A stretch of 64,000 nucleotides of DNA, from positions 1 to 64,000 of the forward strand of contig CAZCFO010000006.1 in NCBI GenBank assembly GCA_964497975.1. Reading direction: 5' to 3'. Positions within the stretch are counted from its first letter, which is position 1; each line of letters starts with the position of its first letter. The stretch is from JABFSS01 sp964497975. GTDB lineage: Bacteria; Patescibacteriota; Gracilibacteria; Peribacterales; Peribacteraceae. Below, one piece after another: positions 17,974 through 25,626 of this stretch. The position numbers and the translations under genes are program-made. The notes beneath the pieces are model-generated. The model was not told the origin of the DNA. It was given only the letters and a program-made list of their open reading frames with translations, and did no database searches.

Positions 17974-19488
17974 AGAATAACGCTTCTGATCCTTCACCGA
18001 CGACGCCAAACGTTTCAGCTTCTCTTCCGCATCCGGCGTGATCTCCTTGCTGAGGACCTGCAGGAGATCGAAATGCTGGGCGCGCAGAACACGGAGGAAG
18101 TCCTCCTGGAACTGCTTCACTTTTTCGACGGGGACGTCATCGAGGAGCCCGTTGACGCCGGCGTAGAGGATCGCGACCTGCTCACCCACCGGGAGGGGCT
18201 CGTACTGGCCCTGCTTGAGGACTTCGGTGAGGCGCGCGCCGCGGTCGAGCTGCTTGCGGGTGGCCGCGTCGAGGTCGGAGCCGAACTGCGCGAAGACGGC
18301 GAGTTCGCGGTACTGGGCCATGTCGAGGCGCAGCTTTCCCGCGACTTTCTTCATCGCCTTGATCTGCGCGGCCGATCCCACGCGGGAGACGGAAATACCC
18401 ACGTCGACGGCGGGACGGATGCCTTTGTAGAAGAGATCGCCGACGAGGAAGATCTGGCCGTCGGTGATGGAGATGACGTTGGTGGGGATGTACGCCGACA
18501 CGTTGCCTTCCTGCGTTTCGATGATGGGCAGCGCCGTCAGCGTGCCGCCGCCCTTTTCGTCGGACATGCAGACCGCGCGCTCGAGCAGGCGGGAGTGGAG
18601 ATAGAACACGTCGCCCGGGTAGGCTTCGCGGCCCGGCGGGCGGCGCAGCAGCAGCGAGATCTGGCGGTAGGCCCAGGCATGCTTGCTGAGGTCATCGTAA
18701 ATGCAGAGGACGTCCTTGCCCTGGTCGACGAAGTACTCGCCCATCGCGCAGCCCGCGAAGGGGGCGATGTACGAGAGCGCGGCGGGCTCGGAGGCGCCGG
18801 CCGTCACGACGATGGTGTAGTCCATCGCGCCGTGCTTCTTGAGCTCAGTGACGATCTTGGCGACCTTGGATTCCTTCTGGCCGATCGCGACGTAGATGCA
18901 GATGACCGGACGGTCGCTCTGCTGGGTGTGCTTCTGGTTGATGATCGCGTCGACGACCACGGCCGTCTTGCCGGTCTGGCGGTCCCCGATGATGAGCTCG
19001 CGCTGGCCGCGGCCGATGGGGATCATCGCGTCGATGGCGGCGATACCCGTCTGGAGCGGCATGGTGACCGACTTGCGCTCGATGACGCGGGGGGCGATTT
19101 TCTCGACGGGGTAGAACGTCTTGCTGGAAATCGGCGATCCGCCGTCCTTGGCCTCGCCGAGGGGCGATACCACACGGCCGATGAGCGATTCGCCCACGGG
19201 GACGGAGAGCACTTTGCCGAGGGCTTTGACGGTCTGGCCTTCCTTCACCTTGCCGAAGTCGCCGAAGACGATGGCGCCGACGGTGTCGTCGCCCAGGTTG
19301 AGCGCGCTGCCGAGCACGCCGTCGCCGAAGTCGATCATTTCCTGCGACCCGACCTCGGAGAGCCCCGAGATCTTGGCGATGCCGTCGCCGATGTCGGTGA
19401 CGGTCCCGACGTGTTCCTGTTTCGCGTGCTTCTTGTACGACGCGATCTGCTTGTCGAGAAGGGTGAGGAGTTCGGTTCCGAGAGCCAT
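17962..19488 (-). CDS. atpA: ATP synthase F1 subunit alpha
   Basis: 508 aa. N-terminal beta barrel (VGTVTDIGDGIAKISGL), P-loop GDRQTGKT at 168-175 and the alpha signature PGREAYPGDVFYLHSRLLERA. The C-terminal helical bundle ends in KRYSSAS, whose final codons and stop come from repeat C1. Alpha binds nucleotide non-catalytically and pairs with beta. The leader CCTAACCCTCCTCCATC before the ATG shares CCCTAACCCTCC with atpD; no purine-rich ribosome site is visible. Confidence 0.98.
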   Translation of the reverse strand: MALGTELLTLLDKQIASYKKHAKQEHVGTVTDIGDGIAKISGLSEVGSQEMIDFGDGVLGSALNLGDDTVGAIVFGDFGKVKEGQTVKALGKVLSVPVGESLIGRVVSPLGEAKDGGSPISSKTFYPVEKIAPRVIERKSVTMPLQTGIAAIDAMIPIGRGQRELIIGDRQTGKTAVVVDAIINQKHTQQSDRPVICIYVAIGQKESKVAKIVTELKKHGAMDYTIVVTAGASEPAALSYIAPFAGCAMGEYFVDQGKDVLCIYDDLSKHAWAYRQISLLLRRPPGREAYPGDVFYLHSRLLERAVCMSDEKGGGTLTALPIIETQEGNVSAYIPTNVISITDGQIFLVGDLFYKGIRPAVDVGISVSRVGSAAQIKAMKKVAGKLRLDMAQYRELAVFAQFGSDLDAATRKQLDRGARLTEVLKQGQYEPLPVGEQVAILYAGVNGLLDDVPVEKVKQFQEDFLRVLRAQHFDLLQVLSKEITPDAEEKLKRLASSVKDQKRYSSAS

Positions 19489-19520
19489 GATGGAGGAGGG
19501 TTAGGGTAGGATTCGGTCAG

Positions 19521-19874
19521 TCAGGCGACGGGCGATCCGCGCAGCTTCGCTTCGAGTTCTCCCAGTGCCCCGCGGACGCTGAGGTCGATCTGCTCGTCGC
19601 CGATCTGCAGCACCGCGCCGCCGATGAGCGATCGGTCGCGCCGCTGATGGATCTGGACGCCGCGGTTGTACTTCTTCTTCAGCATCTCGGTCACGGACGC
19701 AGCCAGGCCCGGCTCATCGCCGGATGGAGTCGTGAGCGTCACCGTGAGCGTGCCGGCGTCGCGGACTTCGCCCGTCAGCAAATCGCGGACGTCGCGCAGG
19801 AGTTCTTTGCCGCGCGGGTGCTTGCCGCTCAGCTCCACGAGAGCCCGGACGATGTCGGCGGCGTCGGCGTTCAT
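19521..19874 (-). CDS. atpH: ATP synthase subunit delta, short form
   Basis: 117 aa, against about 175-180 for usual delta. The C-terminal part is clear: the hallmark DRSLIGGAVLQIGDEQIDLSVRG precedes a last helix (ALGELEAKL). The six-helix N-terminal domain that normally caps alpha3beta3 is mostly missing. The start is secure because its ATG overlaps the TGA of atpF (ATGA). Delta links the b stalk to F1, so either the b subunit has taken over the missing contact or the stator is reduced. Position in the operon (F-H-A) is canonical. Confidence 0.88.
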   Translation of the reverse strand: MNADAADIVRALVELSGKHPRGKELLRDVRDLLTGEVRDAGTLTVTLTTPSGDEPGLAASVTEMLKKKYNRGVQIHQRRDRSLIGGAVLQIGDEQIDLSVRGALGELEAKLRGSPVA

Positions 19875-20377
19875 TTGAGGAGCGCGGGAAGTTCCTTCTC
19901 CATGTCCTTCAGGAGGCGGTCCTGATCGCTCTTGCTGAACTCGCGCTCGATGATCTTGCCCGCCATGCGGACGACCACGGAGGCGAGGTTGCCCTGGATG
20001 TCGCGCACCATGCGGCCGCGCTCGTCATCCAGCTGCTGCTTGGCCTTGGCCAGGAGTCCGGAGGCCTCCTTCTCGGCGTTGGCGAGGATCTCCTTTTTGG
20101 CGGATTCCGCCTGATGGCGCGCGTTCTCCAGGAATTTGCCGCACTCCGCGTCGATCTTCTTCATCTGCTCGAGCTTGAATTCGTCGAGCTCGCGGCGCTG
20201 GTTCTCGATGGCCTTGGTGTCCTCCATCGACTTGCGGATGCGCTCGCGGCGGTCATCGAGGAGCCGCAGAATCGGGCGGTACACGAGGAACGTGAGCACC
20301 CCGATGAGGATGACGAAGTTGATGAGCTGGACGATAAACAGCTTCCAGTCGATGCCGAGGGTGGTAATGAGTTCCAT
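19871..20377 (-). CDS. atpF: ATP synthase F0 subunit b
   Basis: 168 aa. A single N-terminal membrane helix (KLFIVQLINFVILIGVLTFLVY) is followed by a long charged coiled coil, the peripheral stalk. The early LRLLDDRRERIRKSMEDTK matches the b consensus RKxxIxxxLxxA. The leader is GACCCCCT directly before the ATG. The stop overlaps the atpH start by one base pair step (ATGA), indicating coupled translation. Confidence 0.95.
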   Translation of the reverse strand: MELITTLGIDWKLFIVQLINFVILIGVLTFLVYRPILRLLDDRRERIRKSMEDTKAIENQRRELDEFKLEQMKKIDAECGKFLENARHQAESAKKEILANAEKEASGLLAKAKQQLDDERGRMVRDIQGNLASVVVRMAGKIIEREFSKSDQDRLLKDMEKELPALLK

Positions 20378-20419
20378 AGGGGGTCGGCCGTGGGTAGAAA
20401 ATCCGCGCGGGGTCTACAG

Positions 20420-20470
20420 GATGTCATCCCGAGCAGCCCGTCGCGGAGCGGCGGGCGTATCGAGGGATCA
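20420..20470. repeat. GC-rich palindromic repeat, family G (member G2)
   Basis: The reverse strand begins TGATCCCTCGATACGCCCGC and ends CGGGATGACATC, with a GC-rich palindromic centre. The first TGA is the stop codon of atpE, as in member G1 at 15670. It lies within the atp operon between atpE and atpF. Confidence 0.85.
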
Positions 20471-20809
20471 AACGAATTTGACGATCAGAGCGACGACGAG
20501 TGCGTAGATGGCGACGGCCTCGGCGAAGGCGATGGCAAGGATCATCGGAGTCTGGATCTTGCCGGAGGCTTCGGGGTTGCGGCCGATGGCCTCGAGGGCC
20601 TTGGCGCCGATCATGCCGATGCCGATTCCGGGGCCCAGCGCTCCAAGGCCGATCGCCAGCGCGGTGGCGAGGCTCTTGAGATCGAGGGAGGAAGCGACGG
20701 TCGTGACGGCGTCCGCGGTGGCGGCGACGTCATGTCCGGCATCCTGCGCGAATGCGGCGACGGGAAGGAGGGCTGCAGCTGCGGCCATCAGGGGAAGAAA
20801 TCTCTTCAT
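20468..20809 (-). CDS. atpE: ATP synthase F0 subunit c with N-terminal signal-like extension
   Basis: 113 aa; the mature c hairpin is about 75-80 residues. A cleavable-looking signal (MKRFLPLMAAAAALLPVAAFA, then QD) and a short linker precede helix 1 (GLGALGPGIGIGMIGAKA), the polar loop RNPEA and helix 2 with the ion-binding Glu in FAEAVAIYALVVALIV. The residues expected for Na+ binding (Gln in helix 1, Ser or Thr after the Glu) are absent, so H+ coupling is inferred. The ATG at 20809 is chosen; a longer frame upstream adds unrelated residues. The leader is C-rich (TCTCCCCCTTCCTGTC). Confidence 0.95.
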   Translation of the reverse strand: MKRFLPLMAAAAALLPVAAFAQDAGHDVAATADAVTTVASSLDLKSLATALAIGLGALGPGIGIGMIGAKALEAIGRNPEASGKIQTPMILAIAFAEAVAIYALVVALIVKFV

Positions 20810-20946
20810 GACAGGAAGGGGGAGAAAATTCCCGCGGATTCTATAGACCTTGGAAGGGGCAATCAAGGGTTAAAGAGCCGTGGTCGGTTCGCAGGGAAAA
20901 GCCAAAAACCGCCCGTTCAGGCATCCGTCATCCGGATGAACGGAGC

Positions 20947-21729
20947 TCAGGCGTGGTCGTGATCGCCGTGCGCCGTCATCGCCATCGAGATGAAGACAGC
21001 CGTCAGCATCGCGAAGACGAGCGCCTGGATGACGCCGACGAAGAGCTCCAGTCCCATGAAGGGCACCGGAACCAGGTAGGGAACAAGACTGGAGATGACG
21101 ACGAGAAGCACTTCGCCGGCGAAGATGTTGCCGAAGAGACGGAAGGCGAACGAGATGACCTTCGCGACCTCCCCGATGAGTTCCAGCAATCCCACGAACG
21201 TGCCGATGCCGTACGGCTTTTTCCAGGGCATGACGATGTACTTGCCCATGTGCGGCAGGATGCCGAGCGTCACGAAGCCCACGAGCTGCGTGAAGATCAC
21301 CGAGACAACCGCGAACACCAGCGTCATATTGACGTCGGAGTTCATCGAGCGCAGCAGCGGGAGCATCATTTCGTGTCCGTTGTGGATGCCTGGGATCATG
21401 ATGGTGCCGACGCCCGGAAGCAGGCCCATCCAGTTGCTGAGCATGATGAAGATGAACAGCGTTGCCAGCAGCGGGAAGAACTTGCGGGTCGTTTTGTCGT
21501 TGTTGGCGAAGATACCGTTGAAGAAGTCATACAACCCTCCGACGACGAGTTCCATGCCCATCTGAAAACGGCCCGGGACAAGCTTGTACCGCGTCGCCTT
21601 GAGACGCAGGCCGATGAGCGTCAGCACGGCCATCGCCGCCCATGCCATCAGGAGCGTGTTGCGGATCTCGAAGCTTCCGATATGCAGGACCACTTCGGAA
21701 CCGAGCGGGGGGACGGGAACGGCTGCCAT
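20947..21729 (-). CDS. atpB: ATP synthase F0 subunit a
   Basis: 260 aa with five or six membrane helices. The conserved helix-5 arginine is in ISFAFRLFGNIFAGE and the last helix carries ELFVGVIQALVFAMLTAVFI, both needed for proton transfer to the c ring. The C-terminus is His-rich (HGDHDHA). The ATG at 21729 starts MAAVPVPPLG; the longer frame is rejected because its first residues are shared only with the neighbouring spacer. It follows the unknown gene at 21780 by 50 bp. Confidence 0.97.
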   Translation of the reverse strand: MAAVPVPPLGSEVVLHIGSFEIRNTLLMAWAAMAVLTLIGLRLKATRYKLVPGRFQMGMELVVGGLYDFFNGIFANNDKTTRKFFPLLATLFIFIMLSNWMGLLPGVGTIMIPGIHNGHEMMLPLLRSMNSDVNMTLVFAVVSVIFTQLVGFVTLGILPHMGKYIVMPWKKPYGIGTFVGLLELIGEVAKVISFAFRLFGNIFAGEVLLVVISSLVPYLVPVPFMGLELFVGVIQALVFAMLTAVFISMAMTAHGDHDHA

Positions 21730-21779
21730 GAACAAACGGATGGGAAGTGCGGCGACGCTAACAGGGCCGGGCCCGAGAT

Positions 21780-22373
21780 TCAAGGGTGTCCGGAGGGGGC
21801 TTCGACGGCGTCATGCACCGGTTTTTCCTTAGGAGGAGGAAGCTCGCCGTACGTTTCGGGCGGCAAGAGTTCTGCGACGGTCATGCCCAGGCTCTCCGCG
21901 ACTTTCCTGCAGAAGACGGCGTTGCCCTGCACCGAAAAATTGCCGACGGCGATGTTTCGCAGCCTGTTGATATCCGTATCGCTCATTCCTCTTTCGCGGA
22001 GGAGGCTCTCCACGGAATTCCTCTGGGTGTGGAAGCGAATGCCGAATTTTTTTTGCAGAGCCGCGAACACGGGGGTCTTCGCGATGCCGGAAAACATCTG
22101 CCTCCGGAACTGGTCCGGGGGGAAACACTCCTCCACCGGCTTGCCCAGCAGCTCTGCAACCTTCCGCATGACCGCCCCGCTCATTTCCACCGAGCGCTCG
22201 CGGGAAAACAACGCCCGGAGGACGGCGCGATAATGCGGAGTCAGCTCGTGGTGCTTGCCAAACCGCTCGATATGCCCCCGGAAGTTCCGGTCGACGACGC
22301 CGCGAAACGTGAGATCTTCCTGAGGCGCTGGAGCCTCCGCGGTGGACGCGGAATCATGAGAATAGTTTTCCAT
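21780..22373 (-). CDS. Unrecognised protein inside the ATP synthase operon
   Basis: 197 aa, no family recognised. It is soluble and basic in the middle. Two similar segments appear: VMRKVAELLGKPVEECFPPDQF (about 80-101) and VFCRKVAESLGMTVAELLPPETY (about 155-177). Each looks like a short helix-turn-helix-like unit with a 'VAExLGxxVxExxPPxxx' pattern, so an internal duplication is likely and a DNA-binding (Xre-like) fold is possible. It sits between the atpI-like gene and atpB, where an assembly factor or regulator might be expected, but no such function is established. The ATG at 22373 is preferred to 22412. Confidence 0.65.
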   Translation of the reverse strand: MENYSHDSASTAEAPAPQEDLTFRGVVDRNFRGHIERFGKHHELTPHYRAVLRALFSRERSVEMSGAVMRKVAELLGKPVEECFPPDQFRRQMFSGIAKTPVFAALQKKFGIRFHTQRNSVESLLRERGMSDTDINRLRNIAVGNFSVQGNAVFCRKVAESLGMTVAELLPPETYGELPPPKEKPVHDAVEAPSGHP

Positions 22374-22425
22374 ACTGGAGACACATTCTCTCACGGGATT
22401 ACAGACTTGCAACTGCCCCGGCAGG

Positions 22426-22722
22426 TCATTTGCCGGCCTGCAGCTCTTTGATGACGCTGCGCACGCTCATCGCCGAAATGATCAGCGAGAGCGGAATGCC
22501 GATGAGGACGAAGAGCGGGCTCGTGGCGAGGTATTTGTCGAGCCACGCGCCACCCAGCACAAACAAGACCGCCGGGACGGCGATCATCCAGCCGATCTGC
22601 CCGGCGATGCCGAAGACGCGGTACCACGAGGCGTTGTCGGCGGTCATCCCGGTGCGGGGACGCGAAGAGACGACGGAGGAAGTCCGTGGCTCATCCCCAG
22701 AAGAAGATTCCGACTGGTGCAT
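22426..22722 (-). CDS. AtpI/AtpZ-like ATP synthase accessory protein
   Basis: 98 aa. A polar N-terminus (residues 1-32) is followed by two membrane helices: VFGIAGQIGWMIAVPAVLFV and FVLIGIPLSLIISAMSVRSV, with the LGGAWLDKYLATSPLF turn typical of AtpZ/AtpI-like proteins. These help assemble the c ring or move Mg2+ for the ATP synthase. Its place before atpB agrees with the canonical atpI position. The upstream spacer holds repeat D1. Confidence 0.85.
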   Translation of the reverse strand: MHQSESSSGDEPRTSSVVSSRPRTGMTADNASWYRVFGIAGQIGWMIAVPAVLFVLGGAWLDKYLATSPLFVLIGIPLSLIISAMSVRSVIKELQAGK

Positions 22723-22733
22723 ACCTGCAGTGT

Positions 22734-22792
22734 AACTCCCAACTCTCGGTTTCCAACTCACAATTGTGAGTTGTTGATTGTGAATTGTGAGT
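22734..22792. repeat. Palindromic word repeat, family D (member D1)
   Basis: The words AACTCCCAACT, CCAACTCACAA, then TTGTGAGTTG and TTGTGAGTT form a long hairpin between atpC and the atpI-like gene. It is almost identical to D2 at 37363-37424. Confidence 0.82.
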
Positions 22793-22799
22793 TCGGCAA

Positions 22800-23222
22800 T
22801 CACGCCGTTCTTCTCCCCCTCGCCTTGTGCCTGCGGATCGTGGAGAGCCGGGCGATTTCGCGCTCGATGAGGGCTGAAGCTTCCGCGAATCCTTCGGCGT
22901 CGTCGCGGCGTTCGACGGCGAGCTTCTCCGCGCGGGACATCGCCGCCTCCACCGCGGCCTCCTCCAGCTTGTCGGCGCGGTCGGCCGTGTCGGCCAGGAT
23001 GCGGATGCTTTTGCCGTCGACTTCGATGACGCCCCGCGAGCAGGCGAAGAACCACTCCTCCTTCCCCTTGCGCGCGATGACGGTGCCCGGAGCGAGAACG
23101 GAGATGACCGGAACGTGCCCGCCCAAGACGGTGATCTCCCCTTCGGACGTCGGCATGGTCAGCGACTCCACGTCGCCATCGAAGATCGTTTCGTCGGGGG
23201 TGATGATGTGGGCGTGGATCAT
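22800..23222 (-). CDS. atpC: ATP synthase F1 subunit epsilon
   Basis: 140 aa. The N-terminal beta sandwich is clear (ITPDETIFDGDVESLTMPTSEGEITVLGGHVPVISVL, seen in parts), followed by the two-helix C-terminal domain rich in Glu, Ala and Arg. The ATG at 23222 begins MIHAHIITPDE. A longer frame would read through repeat A3. It follows atpD with a 93-bp spacer filled by that repeat. Confidence 0.95.
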   Translation of the reverse strand: MIHAHIITPDETIFDGDVESLTMPTSEGEITVLGGHVPVISVLAPGTVIARKGKEEWFFACSRGVIEVDGKSIRILADTADRADKLEEAAVEAAMSRAEKLAVERRDDAEGFAEASALIEREIARLSTIRRHKARGRRTA

Positions 23223-23233
23223 GGGCGCGAATT

Positions 23234-23293
23234 TCGAATTATGAATTATGAATGGCATTCTATCCGCGATTCGTTATTCGTCATTCATGATTC
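23234..23293. repeat. Palindromic word repeat, family A (member A3)
   Basis: Left arm CGAATTATGAATTATGAATGG; right arm GATTCGTTATTCGTCATTC and ATGATTCG. It fills the spacer between atpD and atpC and may tune the relative amounts of beta and epsilon or mark an RNA processing site. Confidence 0.75.
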
Positions 23294-23315
23294 GCCGCGG
23301 AAGAAGAAAGAAATC

Positions 23316-24686
23316 CTACGCTTTTACTTCGTCGATGCCTCCCTTCATATAGAACGCCTGCTCCGGCACGGCATCCATTTCGCCGTCGAGGATGGCTTTG
23401 AAGCCGCGGACGGTATCGGCGCGGCGGACGAACTTGCCGGCGATGCCCGTGAAGGCCTCGGCGACGAAGAACGGCTGCGAGAGGAATTTCTGGATCTTGC
23501 GGGCGCGCTGGACGGTGCGCTTATCCTCCTCGGAGAGCTCTTCCATGCCGAGGATGGCGATGATGTCCTGGAGCTCCTTGTAGCGCTGCAGCATCTTCTG
23601 CATGTTGCGGGCGACGTCGTAGTGCTCCTGTCCGACGTTGGCGACGGAAAGGATGGTGGAGGTCGAGTCGAGCGGGTCGACGGCAGGGTAGATGCCCAGT
23701 TCCGCGAGCGAGCGCGTGAGAACGATGGTGGAGTCGAGGTGGGCGAAGGTCGTCGCCGGTGCCGGGTCGGTAAGGTCATCGGCGGGGACGTAGACGGCCT
23801 GCACGGAGGTGATGGAGCCTTTCTTGGTGGAGGTGATCCGCTCCTGCACCTGTCCCATTTCGACGGCGAGCGTGGGCTGGTAGCCGACGGCGGAGGGCAC
23901 GCGGCCCAGCAGCGCGGAGACTTCGGAGCCGGCCTGCGTGAAACGGAAGATGTTGTCGATGAAGAGGAGGACGTCGCGCTGCTCCTCGTCGCGGAAGTAC
24001 TCGGCCATCGAGAGGCCCGAGAGGGCGACGCGGAGGCGGGGTCCCGGCGGCTCGTTCATCTGGCCGAAGACGAGGGCGGTCTTTTCCAGAACGCCGGATT
24101 CCTTCATTTCGTAGTAGAGGTCGTTTCCTTCTCGCGAGCGCTCCCCCACTCCGGCAAAGACGGAGAATCCTCCGTGCTCGGCGGCGATATTGCGGATGAG
24201 TTCCTTGACGATGACGGTCTTGCCGACGCCCGCTCCGCCGAAGAGTCCGACTTTGCCTCCCTTGAGGATCGGACAGATGAGGTCGATGACCTTGATGCCG
24301 GTCTCGAGGATTTCGGTTTCGGTGGACTGGTCGGTGAATGAGGGTGCCGGGCGATGGATGGCGTACTTCTTCTTCGCCTTCACCGCGGGCAGGCCGTCGA
24401 TCGGATTGCCGAGAACGTCGAACATGCGGCCCAGCGTCTCGGGCCCCACGGGCACGGAGATGGCGGCGCCGGTATCGACCACGGGCGTTCCGCGGCGCAG
24501 GCCGTCGGTGGCGCCCATCGCGATGGCGCGGACGTTGTTGTCATCCATGTGCTGCTGCACCTCGAGCGTCAGCTCCTCGTTGCCGATCTTGACCGTCAGC
24601 GCGTTAAAAAGTGCGGGCAGATGCTGGGCTTCGTCGAAGTGGCAGTCCACGACGGCGCCGACGACCTGGGAAACGTGACCGGACAT
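23316..24686 (-). CDS. atpD: ATP synthase F1 subunit beta
   Basis: 456 aa, the catalytic subunit. P-loop GGAGVGKT at 150-157, GERSREGNDLYYEM, Walker B VLLFIDNIFRFTQAG with SEVSALLGRVPSAVGYQPTL, and the C-terminal ILGMEELSEEDK region. It is the first gene of the operon, not second to last as in most bacteria. The leader reads CCTATCCCTAACCCTCCGCGT before the ATG, similar to that of atpA. A promoter TTGATC-N17-TAGGAT lies just upstream. Confidence 0.98.
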   Translation of the reverse strand: MSGHVSQVVGAVVDCHFDEAQHLPALFNALTVKIGNEELTLEVQQHMDDNNVRAIAMGATDGLRRGTPVVDTGAAISVPVGPETLGRMFDVLGNPIDGLPAVKAKKKYAIHRPAPSFTDQSTETEILETGIKVIDLICPILKGGKVGLFGGAGVGKTVIVKELIRNIAAEHGGFSVFAGVGERSREGNDLYYEMKESGVLEKTALVFGQMNEPPGPRLRVALSGLSMAEYFRDEEQRDVLLFIDNIFRFTQAGSEVSALLGRVPSAVGYQPTLAVEMGQVQERITSTKKGSITSVQAVYVPADDLTDPAPATTFAHLDSTIVLTRSLAELGIYPAVDPLDSTSTILSVANVGQEHYDVARNMQKMLQRYKELQDIIAILGMEELSEEDKRTVQRARKIQKFLSQPFFVAEAFTGIAGKFVRRADTVRGFKAILDGEMDAVPEQAFYMKGGIDEVKA

Positions 24687-24738
24687 ACGCGGAGGGTTAG
24701 GGATAGGATTCGGGTTCGGATGAACCGGAAGCCGCGGC

Positions 24739-24767
24739 ATCCTAAATGATCGACGCAAGATGATCAA
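24739..24767 (-). promoter_or_regulatory. Promoter of the ATP synthase operon
   Basis: Reverse strand TTGATC (24767-24762), 17-bp spacer, TAGGAT (24744-24739). Start near 24732 gives a leader of about 46 nt ending in the C-rich tract before atpD. Confidence 0.6.
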
Positions 24768-24808
24768 TGCTCTCAAGGGCCATTCCAACAGGCTGTTGGC
24801 TGCGTCGG

Positions 24809-25483
24809 TCAGGCCCGGTCCCTGCCTTTCAGCCACTGCGACGGGTTGCCGGTTTTTCTCTTCCAGTAAAGCCAGGCGATGATTCCCCCGACTCCAAGGA
24901 CGATGACCGCCTTGAGCACCGTCTCGGCGGTGTCGATGCCGTTCATCAGGGAAGTCGCGGCCGAGAGGCCGGTGTACCCGATGAGCATGAACGTGAGGTT
25001 GCGGATGTAGAAGCCGATGGTGGTGGCCACGAGGAACGTCCGGAGCCGGATCTTGAGCACGCCGCAGACCAGGGAAATCGGGGTGCTGGGCATGACCGGG
25101 ATGGACCGCAGCAAGAGGAGAACAACGTCGTCCTTCCAGGTGCCGTGGAAGCGGCTGCCGAAATTCTCCAGATCCTGGTGGCGGACGCCGATGTACTTGC
25201 CGAACCGGGGAACGGCAAGATCTTCGAGCTTGTCGCCAAGAACGTAGAACAGCCACGCACCGAGCGTTTTGGCAATCGTTGCGAGCACGCAGATCCATAA
25301 AAGATAGGGCACGCCCAGCTGCTGCGTGGCCGCGATGCTGCCCGCGAGGGTCGACACGAGCGGCGACGGGATGGGCGCGAGGATTTCCTCCACGATCCCG
25401 CCGACCATCACGAACAACGGCAGCGGGACGGACTGCCCCAGCTGCTCGAGCCACTGGATCATGTTCTGGATCATGGAGGGCAT
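24809..25483 (-). CDS. DedA/VTT-domain membrane protein
   Basis: 224 aa, several membrane helices. The N-terminal re-entrant region (GGIVEEILAPIPSPLVSTLAG) with Glu residues and Pro turns, and the RSIPVMPSTPISLVCGVLKI segment, match the DedA/SNARE-associated (VTT) family, which flips polyprenyl or phospholipids. The last helix is followed by a basic tail (WKRKTGNPSQWLKGRDRA). ATGs at 25483 and 25474 are both possible. It is not clearly part of the ATP synthase operon, whose promoter lies between. Confidence 0.8.
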   Translation of the reverse strand: MPSMIQNMIQWLEQLGQSVPLPLFVMVGGIVEEILAPIPSPLVSTLAGSIAATQQLGVPYLLWICVLATIAKTLGAWLFYVLGDKLEDLAVPRFGKYIGVRHQDLENFGSRFHGTWKDDVVLLLLRSIPVMPSTPISLVCGVLKIRLRTFLVATTIGFYIRNLTFMLIGYTGLSAATSLMNGIDTAETVLKAVIVLGVGGIIAWLYWKRKTGNPSQWLKGRDRA

Positions 25484-25531
25484 GGTACAGATTTCTCATA
25501 GGGAAAAATACCGCCCCCCAGAACCATGATG

Positions 25532-25626
25532 AAAGCAAACGAGGCAAACGAAGAAAACGAGGATGCTTCGGCTGAGCTCAGCACAGGTCCTCGTTTGCCT
25601 CGTTTGCTTCGTTTTCCTCGGTTTCC
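25532..25626. repeat. Palindromic word repeat, family B (member B2)
   Basis: Left arm GCAAACGAGGCAAACGAAG...; right arm CTCGTTTGCCTCGTTTGC... The centre GCTTCGGCTGAGCTCAGC is the inverted counterpart of the B1 centre. It lies between the DedA/VTT gene and the end of ctpA and touches the ctpA stop. Confidence 0.8.

Noticed and set aside
22426..23055. 209-aa frame including the AtpI-like protein
   Set aside because: The first 111 residues are a shadow of atpC; only the last 98 match the AtpI/AtpZ family.
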